From: Tetragonia tetragonoides
Lineage: Eukaryota; Streptophyta; Magnoliopsida; Caryophyllales; Aizoaceae
Assembly: GCA_038025085.1 (NCBI GenBank)
Contig: CM076147.1
Coordinates: 37,610,766 to 37,674,765, forward strand
Length of the DNA: 64,000 bases
Direction: 5' to 3'
The notes beneath the pieces are model-generated. The model ran no database searches. It saw nothing but the letters and a program-made list of their open reading frames with translations, and was not told the origin of the DNA. The position numbers and the translations under genes were made by a program. Shown piece after piece: positions 10,359 through 24,471 of the stretch (position 1 is its first letter; every line of letters starts with the position of its first letter).

Positions 10359-13300
10359 ATGAGAATATCAAGTGCTTTTTACCGAAGAAGTTCATTGACA
10401 TGGATTAGAGGAAGTAAAGAAAACAGTAGGTGTTCATTCTGTACAGACAATTTTGGTGGTGGGTCTTCAAAAGTCAATATTTTTGATCGCGATCTTAAAC
10501 GTAAGCAGGTGCATATCTCTTCATCCTCTCTATTGAAGGAGCAATATTATTAAGTCAATGAATTCATAGTAAGCTTAAATTTGTATGCTCGTAATTATAA
10601 TGAGTGATGAAATTGGGAAAAGGAACCCAATTACCCTTTCTATTTTTTGCTTGATGACCTTACTTAGTTGTGTAATTGAATTGCATTTCTTATGATTAGA
10701 GACCACTATGATACATTTTCATGGAACATTTAATTTGAGTTTAAACACAAGAGATTTTTGAGCTGTTAAGCCTTACCTTATGCGGTTTATGGGTAAACAA
10801 TGATATCATAACATTTAGGTGTCGTTTCCTTTGCAATTGAGCCCTAACTTCAGGTTCCTGGTAAATTGATATAATACAGCAGGAAGTAATGAACCCTTTT
10901 CTTAATATGTCAAAACTATTTTCAACTACATCTAGATAATGAGGTCATTCAATAATTCACTTGGTTCATGAATGTTGTAGTACAGTAGTTGATGAGCGTG
11001 TGAACTAGTGCTGTATGCCTGTTTCTCATGAGCCTTTTCTTGCGCTAGAGTAACCAAGGATTGCATAAATGCTAATAATTCTTTACGCATTATGGTATGG
11101 TCAGAATATTCTATGTCTGTGCCTTTGTGTTAAAATTATCCTCTGCTCCACAGCGTGATCGAGCTGCGTGGTTGACACGCTCAGATGATTCATTTCTCAA
11201 TTCTGTGGCCGAGAATCTGCTGGATCGCCTTGAGGTATGTTGCTTGATTTTCAAAGTAGAAAGATTATGGCTTAATAGAACATATGTACTTGGTCTCTTT
11301 GTATGTTTGGTGTTCTTTTGAAATGGGGATTTTGAGTTGTAGGATTGCAAAAAAACATTTCCTACAGCATTATGCCTTGGAGGATCTTTACAGGCAGTTA
11401 GACATTTGTTACGTGGACGTGGTAAGATTTTAAACTTCTTATTCCTGTCGTTCTTGTCTCATGAATTCTGGGCTCTTTTTATAATAGACAACAAGGCTTT
11501 GGTAAGAAGGAAAGAATGTGCCTTCCCTGCAAGGAGAAGCTTAATGAGCCATGTTCTAATTCTAAGGGTTGACCATTTTGTGCAAGTTCAACTGAAGGTT
11601 CTGATTCATCTTTCCTCTTACCCAACTACCAAAAGCCTCTAGGATTAGATCTACAATTTGGGTTGGACATCCACATATCCCTGTCACTTCTTAGTCAAGA
11701 ACATCCTTACTAAAAACACACAGTAAAATTACCTAAGAAAGATATTTTTATTCTTATTTAAAAAAATTTGGTAATTGAGAATTTCATTAATAACCAAAAG
11801 AAGTTCTGCATAAATTTAGGCCAACTCAGCCCAAATTTCCCTCCACAGATGTCTCTCTTTGTCAAAAAACCTCTACAGATAACACCTCCAATACACCCTT
11901 GACCTCTCATAGCATCAGAGGAATAAATGGGCTCATCTCTTTGGGCGGCTATCCCATTTAGCCCGTACATCATGTGCTTATCAAAGAGTAAATAACACAG
12001 TCAGATCATCATATGACAAAACAGACTATTCTAAGCTTCAGGACAAAATCAGCACAAGGAGCTGTTGTCTGAGCTTGCACACACACAGTATGAGCAAGTT
12101 ATTGGGGCACTGAACTTTCGACTGTGTTAGGTCTTCAGGCCAACAGTACTATCCTTTTTTTTCTTTCCAATCCCCCCCAAAATGCTTTCGAGATGAGATA
12201 CACAAACTTCTAAATGAAAGATTGATGTGTAATATTTTACAACACTTAGTAGCTGGCATGAAAGGGGAAAGCCCAAAAGTAGACAGTAAAGCCATACAAA
12301 AGGGGGCCGAGGGAGAAATATCCTTGTAGATAGGTCTCAGGGGGAAAGTAGATGGAGGTCAATGAAATTTCTTAATGACTTTTGAGGAAATTCAGATTAT
12401 AGATCAGTTTCATGTACCTCTTTGTGGGTGTGTATCATGTCCATTTCCAAGAAATTGGCCAAATTCAAAGTATTGGTGGTTCCCAACAACATACATGTCA
12501 TAACTTTTTGAAGTGCTTTGCTCTCACCAAATGTGCTAGATCAACTTGATTTTTATCACCTTCTGTCATCAATCTGAATGCAAATTGATTTTATGCATCA
12601 TATCTAACTAAGATGAAGCTTACTATTCCATGAAAACTGGTAGTATATTTCCCAATATAAACTCTTTGGTCTAACATTTTAGATACAACTGATCCTAATG
12701 TAAGGTGGCATTGAAAAGCTCATTATGATGGATACGTCACCCGACATGGTCAAATTATGTAGAGACACTGAGAAAGATTTACCTGACCAAAATGTTGAGA
12801 CATCTTTTGTCGTTGGTGATGAAGAATTTCTACCAGTGAAAGAAAGGTATGCATATTGGTGGTCCATCATGATCCTTCTAGATGTTCTTTTCCTTTTTCA
12901 TTCATGTTGTCCTTTTTCTTACAAAGTGGGATGGCTTTTGTAGCAATGCTACATCTGTTTCAAGTAATCGAACATCCTTTACATATACCCTCCCCCTTCC
13001 ATATCTTGGACATTAAGAGATGGAAATTGAATCTTGATATGTACCCTTGATCTGTTATTCAATGGTCTATGGCTTTATCACCTGTTAATTATGATGACTT
13101 CTGTAGTGACTCTACGTTTGTTTCAAGTGCTTGGAACTTTGGATGATTTCCTTTAGCTATACCTCCCTTTTTATCTTGGATTTTTGTAAGAGAAGTATCT
13201 GCAATTTTTACTTGTTTCATGTGAAATGAAGAAATTGAAATCTCCTGTATACCTTTTAGTTACTTGTGTTCTTTGGTTGTTAAGTTCAGTAGACTTGGTT

Positions 13301-15496
13301 ATCAGCTGCTTAGGACTACACTGGACAAATGATCTTCCTGGAGCCATGATACAGGTATATCATCTTTTTCTACATATGGCTCACTCTGGGGACAAACAAT
13401 AGATCCCCAGCGTGTCTCACCCTTTGTTGTCTTTTCAATTTTAAACGATAATGCTGTTGTTTACTGCAGTCTAGATTGGCGTTGAAGCCTGATGGGCTCT
13501 TTTTAGCTGCTATTCTTGGTGGAGAAACATTGAAGTTAGTCATCTGACTCTTATCCTTATAGCTAGTCTAGCACTTTTGGTTTTTGAGAGTTCTGATTCT
13601 TCATGCTTGTGTATTGGTTAGAGAGCTGAGAATAGCATGTACTGCAGCACAAATAGAACGTGAAGGTGGCATTAGTCCACGTTTATCTCCCTTGGCACAA
13701 GTAAGATTTCCCTACTATGCAGCTCTTTACCTTTTAATATATCATTTGGTCTTAACTGCTATCTTCAGGACTCAAGTTATACTGCTGTTGGGTGTCACTG
13801 TCTTCATCCAGTCATATACTTTCTTGCTTGTTTTGCATTTGTGACTGAAATTATGACATTGCTGCTGGTGGTTCTGGTGTTTCTCACTGAATTTTTGGCT
13901 GTATACTTAAAATTTCTTCTTTTAGGATTTATTTTTTTAGTATGCTATTGCTTTTTATGCCTCTATGGACTCACACAATATGTATGAGTCTTCTTTTACT
14001 TGTGAAATAGCTTTCTGAATTTTCAGTGTCTTTGGTAATTTAGGTAAGAGACGCGGGAAACCTTTTGACAAGGGCAGGCTTCACTCTTCCTGGTGTTGAT
14101 GTAGATGAATACACTGTAAAGTATGCAAGTGGTGAGTGTTTCATGGCTTTGGAAAATTTCTAAAACAAAGGATCCTAGAATAAGACCTAGGGTTGCCTCT
14201 TACCCTCCCCCCCCCCCCCCTCAAAAGCCCCCTTTGAACCTCTTCCCCTTCAAAACAAACCCACTTTTTGGGATATTTTTTGAGTTCTAAGAGCTTTTCG
14301 TATGCTACAAAGTGCTAAAGTTTGCTAATACCAGAGGACATATAATAAGTATATAGTTCTGACCTGTAACTAGTGTGCTTGCTCCTTGGTGCTCGGTGTT
14401 ACTCAATGCGGGTATTTCTTGATCATCTTGTCTGATTTGTACCTGTTATATTATTGTACTTGTATCATGTATTATATCGTTGTTTGTTCATTAGCTGTCT
14501 TTAATGCCATCTCATGTAAGGAAGACAAGCTACATTTAGCTATTTTTGATACTGACAGAGACTAGAATATTGTTTTAAATGCTTTTGGTCTTCCCAATTT
14601 AACAATGCCCTGGAGTGATTTCTATTGATAGTTTTGTTAGAACTTTTTATGTTTCAGATGATTTGAGATACATTTTTCTCGCTATCCCTGTTAATGTGGT
14701 TGCTGATTCTCTGATGGCTTAGCTTTGCAGCTGATTGAACATCTTCGTGCAATGGGTGAAACTAATGCTCTTGTGCACAGGAACAATGTGAGCTGTTACT
14801 CTTCTGTAAATTATCTAGTCTGCCATTTGCTTTGGCATGTTAAATCATGCATTTATGATTTGCAATGAATCCAGCTCTTAAAGAGAGAGACGGCACTGGC
14901 AACAGCCGCTGTCTACCAGTCAATGTTTGGAGCGGAAGATGGCACTGTTCCTGCGACATTCCAGGTGATGAGCAATATTCCTTTCAATAGATGATTTGTT
15001 ATTTTTCATTTATTTGGCCCCGTCTTGTGAATCTATGAATATCTCCATTTTGTATAAAATGGTTTTTTGTTGATCAAGAGGATGCAACTTACTGATGATT
15101 TGTAATAGGTTATAGCTTCTGACATCATATGATCTGTTCTTGCGTTTTATACTTTTATATCAGACTTGGGATTAAGGTCAATTTTTCATGATTGCCTTCT
15201 AATCCCCTACACACTGTGTTTGTGGGCAACTTGGGTGGATGACTTCGTGCTGAAAATTTCCGCTGTAGTCAATCTTTCACATTTTCATTTTGAGATAGAG
15301 CAGCCATGATATTGATAATTAAAACATTTCACATTTGGGTAACCTGTGTAATATTGTCTTTCTTTGTCCTTGAACTCTGCAGGTGATGTTTATGACAGGA
15401 TGGCAAGAGCACCCATCTCAACAGAAGGCTAAAAGGAGGGGATCAGCCACTGTATCCTTTGAAGACCTCCAGAAGCAGTTTGGAAATGAAAATTAG
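10359..15496 (+). CDS. Putative mitochondrial methyltransferase-fold protein, NDUFAF5/At1g22800-like (complex I assembly)
   Basis: Eleven coding exons: 10359-10508, 11154-11234, 11343-11421, 12705-12846, 13285-13354, 13470-13534, 13622-13700, 14044-14131, 14723-14787, 14875-14964, 15383-15496. Together they give 1023 bases, 340 residues, with every phase closing. The first ~33 residues are Arg/Ser-rich without acids near the start, consistent with mitochondrial import. [16 protein letters not shown] and the [21 protein letters not shown] and GGETLKELRIAC segments are family hallmarks. The SAM-binding loop is atypical ([14 protein letters not shown]). The human homologue NDUFAF5 acts as an arginine hydroxylase on complex I subunit NDUFS7; the same role here is inference. 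Intron 3 (1283 bases) contains an antisense ORF at 11758-11973 resembling a LINE 3' tail. The exon 7 donor and exon 8 acceptor flank GTAAGA-like text, and the frame requires the splice CAA|GTA. Confidence 0.93.
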
Positions 15497-15877
15497 AGCA
15501 TGCTTGGCCTAGTTTCTAGGATTTAGAGTTTTCCTCGTCACGCATATCCTCCCCTTCCCCACTCATTCACTTTTTTCTCTCCATGAGGTTCTAGGAAGCG
15601 AAAATGGGGCTAGAATTTGAAATCAAATTTAACCTTCAAAACTCATGGATTGAGGGCGAATCAACTGTAAAATAAGAGGTTGGTGGAAAGTACAATCTAT
15701 GAGCTGTAGATTTCCAATATGCACATCGATCTCTTACATAAATGTGAAAATCAGAACGTGGTTTATTACATATTCCGTAGTACACTATAGTGACTACACA
15801 ACAAACAAAGGCAAATTATTAAGGCACAGCATAATCACAATTTAGTACTAATGCACCAAAAGAGCATGTTACTGTTT

Positions 15878-17390
<1,513 letters not shown>

Positions 17391-17789
17391 ATATGCTTCA
17401 CAAAAAATAAGTACCAGAAGAATGTTTTATGTTTTTGTTATGTCAGAGAAAATCAGCAGTATATATAGTAATTGTAGCAATAAGTAATTAAAGATCCAAG
17501 TATCACAGAACAGTGCAACAAGAATTTTGTGCAGTGGTTTGGCTACCAATAGCATCAATGAATGGATAACAGGTTACTAACAAATGATGTGATCTGAGCA
17601 AATTTAGGAAAGGTGCAAAGGTTGAAAGAGCTGATGCGGTGTCAATTCAGTTTTTAACTTGGGTCCCTAATGGAGTAATGGCAATCAATCAGTAACAGCC
17701 GGGTCCCCAAAAGGATGCTCAGAGAAGCCCACATTCACATGGGCGTCTCTACTGCCTGACATGTACAGTCCCTCTCCTATCAGTAAATT
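17391..17789 (-). promoter_or_regulatory. Upstream region of the reductase gene
   Basis: Minus-strand 5' flank of the reductase. AT-rich near the start codon, becoming GC-richer around 17640-17770. A TATA-like string (TATATAGTAATTG on plus) lies near 17460. No specific operator could be named. Confidence 0.3.
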
Positions 17790-17998
17790 TAGATCTGGCA
17801 AATGGGTTGGACTGGGTTACCAGCAAGTCGATTCATTATCGGGTCGGGTTACTATCATGTCGGTCATCTCGAGTTTTTGGGGTCAAACAACTCTTCTCTC
17901 ACAAACTCGAGTCGGGTCATTTTAAGTTCGGGTCGTTAGCAGGTCGGGTCATTAGCAGATCAAACATTTTCGGGTCGGGTCAAATTTTACAAGCTCTA
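17790..17998. mobile_element. Short hAT-like MITE with GGGTCGGGT repeats
   Basis: It starts TAGATCTGGCAAATGGG and ends TTTTACAAGCTCTA, whose reverse complement TAGAGCTTGTAAAA matches the left end approximately. The interior is dominated by GGGTCGGGTCA-type subterminal repeats. A relative in the opposite orientation lies at 44510-44759. TAGAGCTGGCAAA-like ends are common for plant hAT MITEs. A clean 8-bp duplication was not found. Confidence 0.45.
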
Positions 17999-18471
17999 CC
18001 TATCACCCATTTTAGAGGATGTGAGATATTTTTTTACCCTATGCAAAATAGAAGCTGCAAGTGAATAGTACGAGATACCTCTCGCTACGTTATGTTCGGA
18101 CTCTTACCTTGTCAAAGTAACACCATCAAGGGGCGGGTATAGTTTCTAGAAGCCCGCAGTTATAAGGCATGGCGCATGAGCAATTGAGCTCATGACCTAC
18201 CTTACCAAACCATTTGGGAGTAAGTTTGGAACTACTTAATCACCACCTTTGATGATTAGAGGATGTGGGATTAGCTCAGTAGTAAAAGCACCAAATTATG
18301 AGGTTAATTAAAGGATGGATTTCTCTTTCCACCACCTACTTGCAATTTTCTCATTCGTGTATCGAGCTTCTTGCCGGTTCTTAATAGGACATTGTTATTC
18401 TTGTCCTTTATTTTAACATTTTTCACTAATTATCATGATTAATGATAATCTTAATCTTAATCATGTAATAA
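17999..18471. other. Intergenic; one degenerate tRNA-like patch
   Basis: Around 18268-18300 the text GGATTAGCTCAGTAGTAAAAGC resembles a tRNA/SINE box A, but no box B follows at the right distance. I call no gene here. Confidence 0.35.
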
Positions 18472-19388
18472 GGCTTTACCCACGAAACTCGGGTTGAACA
18501 AACGCATCCCTGCTATCCAGGCGGAGTGTGCTTGCTGCCCGGGGAGAGAGGAAAGCGGCCTGCACGCGCTCAGAGACTGTGTCTTAGCTGAAGCTATCTG
18601 GGAGGAGAGTGGTTTGCTCGATATTCTGGGTACGGGAGGTAGGAATGTGTTTGGTTGGGTGCATGAGGTGAAGGAACGCGTAACTGGGCCTGATTTTGAG
18701 CGCTTTTGTACTCTTACATGGGCGATTTGGCAAGCAAGAAATCGTAGCATTTTTGAGGGCTTGGTTCGAACGCCAATGGAAGTGGTTTCGTCAGTTGACA
18801 GATTGCTGGCTGAAATTAGTGCACTGCATCAACCGAAGACGAAGGTTAACAGCAGGCGTCTTTGTTTGTGGAAGAAGCCACCAGAATGGATAATCAAAGT
18901 CAATGTAGATGCTGGTAAAATTGGAGATGCAGGGTCAAGTGTGGGACTTATATGCAGGAACACTAGAGGTGAACCACTTGTGGGAGCTACTTTGAATTTT
19001 ATAGAGAATTGGGAGGTCCTTTTTGCAGAGGCCAAAGCCGTGTTATTGGGGCTGCAGGTAGCACAAAATCATGGTTTTCAACATGTGATCATGGAGATGG
19101 ATAATATCACTATTTTTAATGCTTTCAATTCTAGTAGTAGGGAGTCTGGTATAGTTGATTTACTTTGTCGAAGATATTCTTGAGCTCAAGCTTGTCTTCA
19201 GTAGTGTTATTTGGTCTTTTACTTATAGAGAAGGTAATCGAGTTGCTCATGAGTTTGCACATGTGTAACCGTAGGAGGTAGGTAGCAGATTTTGGGTTGT
19301 TGACGGTTTGTAGGATTTTGATCGTTCCAAATTAATGGAAGTTTAGTATCATTGTTGCGATATTAATTTCAAAAAAAAAAAAGAAAAA
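18472..19388 (+). mobile_element. 5'-truncated LINE (non-LTR retrotransposon) 3' fragment, frameshifted
   Basis: The coding text is open from ALPTKLGLNKR at 18472 through a zf-RVT zinc finger (CACCPG...HALRDC), a linker with WAIWQARNRSIFEG, and an RNase H-like RVT_3 domain (WIIKVNVDAGK, GLICRN, FAEAKAVLLGL). Near 19165 the frame shifts by one base. The new frame continues EDILELKLVF...FTYREGNRVAHEFAHV before a stop at about 19266, so the ORF is broken. A 3' untranslated region of ~100 bases and an A-rich tail (about 19369-19388) follow. The missing endonuclease and reverse transcriptase parts show the usual 5' truncation. A clear target duplication was not found. Confidence 0.85.
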
Positions 19389-19667
19389 TGCAAAGCTTTA
19401 AACCCATAAAATGATAAACCCGCAAAATTATAGCCTAAGTTAGTTTAATTTGGTGACATTTAAATAATAATGGTTTTAACATTTTAATACTCTAAAAGAC
19501 AACTTTGCCATGCAGCAAATATGCGATAACCCACTGGTTAATAGTCTTTCAAGAACTTCCCCTGGTATTTTGGTGTAAACCAACTAACCAAGACATCAGA
19601 AATCACAATTGTCCCTTGGAGATAAGAATTTCTTTTGCAATAATTTATACCTTTTCGAAAATTTCTT
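19389..19667. other. Short intergenic spacer
   Basis: AT-rich sequence between the LINE tail and the 3' end of the CASP-like gene. It probably contains the 3' UTR of that gene, but no polyadenylation site was fixed. Confidence 0.35.
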
Positions 19668-22600
19668 TCACAATAAAGGATACAGCTTTACAAATAGTAC
19701 AACATTATGCAACAATCGCTCTTTAAGGACCTTAATTAGGCAAAATCTATACGTACACAATATATAGCCAGATATAAGAGAGCTCAAAGCAAAGGCCACA
19801 AAAGCAAGGAAAGAGACTCCAACTGACGCGCTTGCCATTGCTGGGAATTTGTCCCTGCCCCAGTTCGATATCCAGTCATCGACCCGTGTAAAAGCTGACG
19901 ATGAGGCTGAGAGTAGAAGGTATGCCAATATCTGCCATTCACCACCAAATTCCTCAGCAGATTAGTATATAGAAGAGAGACGAGAATTTTTTTAGCTAAG
20001 AATAGCTCAAGATATCTAATTTAAGCGTGCATGGATGATCACATAATGACATAAAACAATTAAAAACTATATTTGCAATTATCAAATTCTTGGTTTGCTG
20101 ACTCTGCAAGCTCTTGACAACAGCAAGAGACACAATCAAGTCTGAACAAATAGATACCAGGAAATTGTGAATCACCATCAACATACACTACTGTGACCTT
20201 CAGATCTTGATATTACTTTATTAGATCTTCTGCAAGGGCCATTATTCTCTGGAATCTTAATAGTTTTGCATAAGATTGAACAAGTTGCTCAAAGTGGATT
20301 TCAGAAGCGAGAAAGAGACATCATGCAAATCCCAGTGAAGGTTTTTTGGATCATCAAGGAAAATTGCACATAATTTTAGTGCACCAAGCTTCTAAATAGA
20401 GTGTTTTACATTAGATTCGTGCTACTAATGCCAGATTCCAGGACCATTTTTAACTACAATTACGGGGCGCGACATGTCTACATCTAATTGACAAATAATA
20501 TGCATTGGATTGCCAGAACTAGTTCCTCTATATTGAACCTTGTAAACAGTAAAATCGTAATTTGTTTATCGATAAACTAATTCAATATTGAAGCAGAAAT
20601 GAATATAATGATTTTTTGTCCAGTGCACGAACTCCTGTGTATGGCCAATTTTCATCAGGGTTGCTACGGAAAGGGAAAGAATAAACTAATTCGCAAGGAA
20701 AGTATGTGCTTTTTCCTTCAAGCCACAAAAGTAACATAAAGAGTGACTAGATTCCATCAGTGCATTTCATCAATTGGTATGAAAGATTACATATAGACAA
20801 AACATAAATTCAATTTAGAACATCATTAGAGTTTGTACTATCTAATCACCAGCACCACCAACAAAACAAGTAATTTATATTGTCTACTTTAATTTAAAAA
20901 GTAGAGACTTTAGCAAAGACAAAGGAAATCCTAACAATGCATAAGAATAGCAAAGATAGAGAAAGGCATTGGAATGGTGGTCCCAAGAGCATTACAAACT
21001 CTTCCAAACCAAGTAATCCTATTTCAAGTTGGTATCTCCACCTTTTCAGCTTAGGATGAGGCTTGCAACTAAGATCTCACTATATTTCGGCCTCTAGTCC
21101 CACCTTTCTAATCCAATATATACTTTCCCTGGGTGTGCTAAGCTGCGATGTTGATAAGAGCTGATACTAGTATTTATCACAGATTACCATCGGTAAAGTA
21201 ATCTCCAAAAGAGATACCTAATTAGCAAATTCTCAATCTTACTTTTCATTAAGGTTGACATTTTGTGACTTCAGATCATAGAGTTTGGGTTTATGGAACT
21301 CCACAAAAAGAGGAACATGTTCAAACCTAAAATGACTGAAACCACTACAAACCTCATCTAATATTTTAAAAACTGTGGTGTAACCGTGTAAGGTTGATGC
21401 TTAAAGTAGGTTTATGAGTCAATTCTATAATAATCATACTTAAGGAGATTATTTGGGCATATAGCTCCATTATCATTGACAATCAAACAAAGGCGGCATC
21501 TACAACTCTGAATAAATAATAGTCCTATCAGCAACATAAATCCAAAAAGTAGGAGCCTTTCCGTATTAAAGACCTCAATCAAAGAGAATAGATAATTGAG
21601 TAGTGATTAGCAGCATGTGGGGCCAGAGTTACATTAGGTCACGTAATAATCTATAATCAGAGCAGAAAAGAAAGAACAAGTTTGCCAAAACTGAAAAGTG
21701 GACTCACTTGATCCATTGCGAAATCAAAGTAATAGCGAATTTGGCTCTGGGTAAGATCCTTTCCTGTAGTCAGCTGGAGAAGCAGATCAAGTCCTTGCAG
21801 CGCCGAGTATGCAAATCCTATTACATTGACTGACATGGAGTACCTGTAGCACCATCAATACAAAGTGCCACAATGGAGAACTTAGAGTTACAACCTGGAT
21901 TCCAGCACAATTGAGAAGCCAAGAATAAATAATAAAACCCCAACTCCAGCACATCAGGATTTTAGTTTGTATTGGCAAATACCAAACAAATAAATGGGTT
22001 TCAATCAATAATTTGTATCTCTAATGGATTCAAATTGACACAAAATGAACTTTTTTTGGCATGCAGCCACACCCAATTCACAATCAACAAATGGAAAGTT
22101 CAGCAAATAAGAACAAACCATTATCACTGGATATCATTTTGGGATACAAATCCTTTCAATATGTAACATTTCCCAGTGAACACCACATGCAAAATGCCAT
22201 AGTTGTATAGTTAGGACAAATGACATTCAAACAAAGGACATCAATTTACTCAAAACAACAAACAAATAAAATTCACCTAACAATCACAAAGTTTGGGACA
22301 CAACACAAGTTCAACACTTTACATATTCCCTAGTGCTAATCATATCTCACAACACTCAAAATGCAACAAAAAATCAAATTTTGGCAGCAACCCACCTCTA
22401 TTTTCCCCCAAATTGAAGAACAAACAGTAACAATAAACCCCAAAGCCTAATTTAGAAGCTATATTTCAGAACCCATGTAGAGCTATGAAATCTCCCAATT
22501 GACAACAACAATTAAACAAAAAATAGGATTAAAAAGGATGGAGAGGTGACCTGAATTCTATGTAGTTATCAAAGGAGTCAAGAGCCCAACCTTTGCGCTT

Positions 22601-23118
22601 ATCAGAAGCCATAACAGAGAAAGAAACCAAACACACCAAAACCTCCAAAACCCTCAACACCAACCCAAACCTCCTCACTATTTTCTCTCTCCTAGCTCTG
22701 CTCAACACCCCCTGTGCCTCCCTCCCAATCTCTCTCCCTCTCCCTCTCCGTCTCCTACCACCACCACCTTCTCCAGCGAACCCGGTCTCGGCTTCGGCCT
22801 CGGTCTTCGTACGGCTTCCGGCGGATGGTCCCTCACTAGCCGGTTTGCCACCGCCGGAACATGAACTGGGACTAGAGCTTCCTGTTGTGGAGGTGTTCCA
22901 GCGAGAGGGGAAGGGGAAGGAGAGAGAGAAGGGTGTTGAGGTGAGAAGCCATGGAAAGTGTGGTCTGAGGATATGGAGGAAGTTGTGTCATGTGTGCCTG
23001 GTGGTGGAGGAGAGAGAGTGGAGCGATGGGAAGAAGAGGGTTGATTCTCCATTGGAGAGTTGTGGTTTGGCGGTGTTACATCTTCTTCGTCTTCTTCTTG
23101 TTCTTGTATTTTAACCAT
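19668..23118 (-). CDS. CASP-like four-transmembrane protein (CASPL4A type) with an apparent 1-base frameshift in exon 1
   Basis: Three exons on the minus strand: 23118-22551, 21843-21708 and 19931-19668. The N-terminal ~100 residues are Pro/Ser/His-rich ([16 protein letters not shown] and VANRLVRD are typical of CASPL4A). Four membrane segments follow: [56 protein letters not shown] and [23 protein letters not shown]-like proteins form plasma-membrane scaffolds related to Casparian-strip organisers. The frame from the ATG at 23118 ends at a stop at 22702. The membrane segments lie in another frame, open from about 22995 but without its own ATG. Phase arithmetic (568-base exon where 569 is needed) implies one lost base, probably around 22790-22830. 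This is either a real lesion or an assembly error. The C-terminal tail after SGYILCT is unusually long. Confidence 0.8.
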
Positions 23119-23723
23119 TTGAGGAGAGAGAGAGAGAGGGGGGGGGGTGTGACCGTGTGAGGTTTACTGATGAAGACTGGTGAAGGGGAGTGTCAAAGGG
23201 AGAAGTATTTGGGGACAGGGGAAAGCGGTTTCACAGTACAAAGGTTGGAACTTTTTTCAATTTGGACTGGATTCTCAAACATTGTAGTGGGGGCTTGGGG
23301 ACTGTGGGGCTACAACAAAAGCTGTACTTCAGGTATCCATTAGACTTTTCACTACTTAGGTATGGTTATTTTTATTTTTTTTGGGTGAAATCAACCAAAA
23401 AGAAAAAAATTGTCAATTCATTGGTTTGTGTGGTGTCTCTATAAAAGTTAGAGATACTTACCCCTAAATGACATTGTTTATTGCATAATATCTCTACTTA
23501 TTATGATTAGTCATACTGCAAACTTTGATCTAATTCTGATCGAGTGTTTAGGAAACGATTATTAGTCTTTATTAACAAATATGAGAATACTCTGTTATAA
23601 AGTTCTTTTACCAAATATTATCATCGTAGACAATGGATCAAAATAAACTAAATACATCAACAAATTATTGAAACAAAATATGGGTGGTGCTGGTGCATGT
23701 CCCATGTCCCAGCGTCCATGTCC
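23119..23723 (-). promoter_or_regulatory. Upstream region of the CASP-like gene
   Basis: A (GA)n/(G)n tract at about 23124-23148 sits immediately upstream of the start codon (CT-rich on the gene's strand), a likely leader. Beyond it the sequence is AT-rich up to the satellite array. No further element could be named. Confidence 0.3.
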
Positions 23724-24148
23724 CATGGGTGAAATCGGAGCCCGAACATCCGGATGACTGTCCCGAGGCACCGGAGGTTCTCTATGGTGACGATAGACCT
23801 CCTGGAGAAGTTTGGGCGAAAACGAAAATCGGGTCTTGGGAACCGAAAATCAAAGGCTAATACAAGTTTTTTGGGCTTGCGGTAGACCCTGGAACAAAGA
23901 TGGATATTTTCGCACTACATCACACGGGACACCCTTAGGGAGCATAAGAGGCCACCGGGGTCCATTATCGGGTCCCTCGTAGGCTTGTAAGGGCGTTTTT
24001 ATGGGACACCAATATAAGGGTCGGAACGCCGAAGGCACGAGTGATATAAAAGTTTGGGGAACCGTATGACCCTCCCAGAGGTACCGAGAGTCCTCTAGGG
24101 CCATGATAGACTCCCCGAATAAGTTTGGGCAAAATTGACACTCGTGCC

Positions 24149-24471
24149 CAATGGCGGAACCAGAAAAATGTTAGAGAGGGTTCCACTATTTCTTAAAAAA
24201 AAAAAAAAAAACTTCAAAAAAAAATTTGAAAGAAAATGTTGACAGAGTGCGTGATAGAAATAGAGAGAAGTGGAACAGTGTTTTCTTTTTCACTTTCTCT
24301 CTCCTAATATTAAGGATCAAGTTGGCAAGTGGAGTCACTCTCCTAAACCAAGTGGGACACATTTAAGGCTAATTATTCTTTTATTTTATTTTTACAAAAC
24401 ATTTCAGTTTTTTTTTTTTGAATCAAGTGGGTTCCATGGAACACACTCTCTATAGTGTAGTTCCGCCACTG
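24149..24471. mobile_element. hAT-like TIR element inserted in satellite array 1
   Basis: The left end CAATGGCGGAACCAGA and the reverse complement of the right end, CAGTGGCGGAACTACA, are matching terminal inverted repeats. The flanks are CTCGTGCC (24141-24148) and CTCGAGCC (24472-24479), an 8-base duplication with one mismatch, as expected for hAT. Removing the element restores a continuous satellite monomer. It is 323 bases long, with A-rich and T-rich tracts and no transposase. Confidence 0.75.

Noticed and set aside
18268..18345. Possible tRNA gene (GGATTAGCTCAGTAGT...)
   Set aside because: Only a box A-like string is present. No TTC-loop, no cloverleaf pairing and no box B at the right distance.
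22593..23114. 173-codon plus-strand ORF starting [15 protein letters not shown]
   Set aside because: It is the antisense shadow of the CASP-like exon 1, whose Pro/Ser- and CT-rich composition keeps the opposite strand open. No family features.
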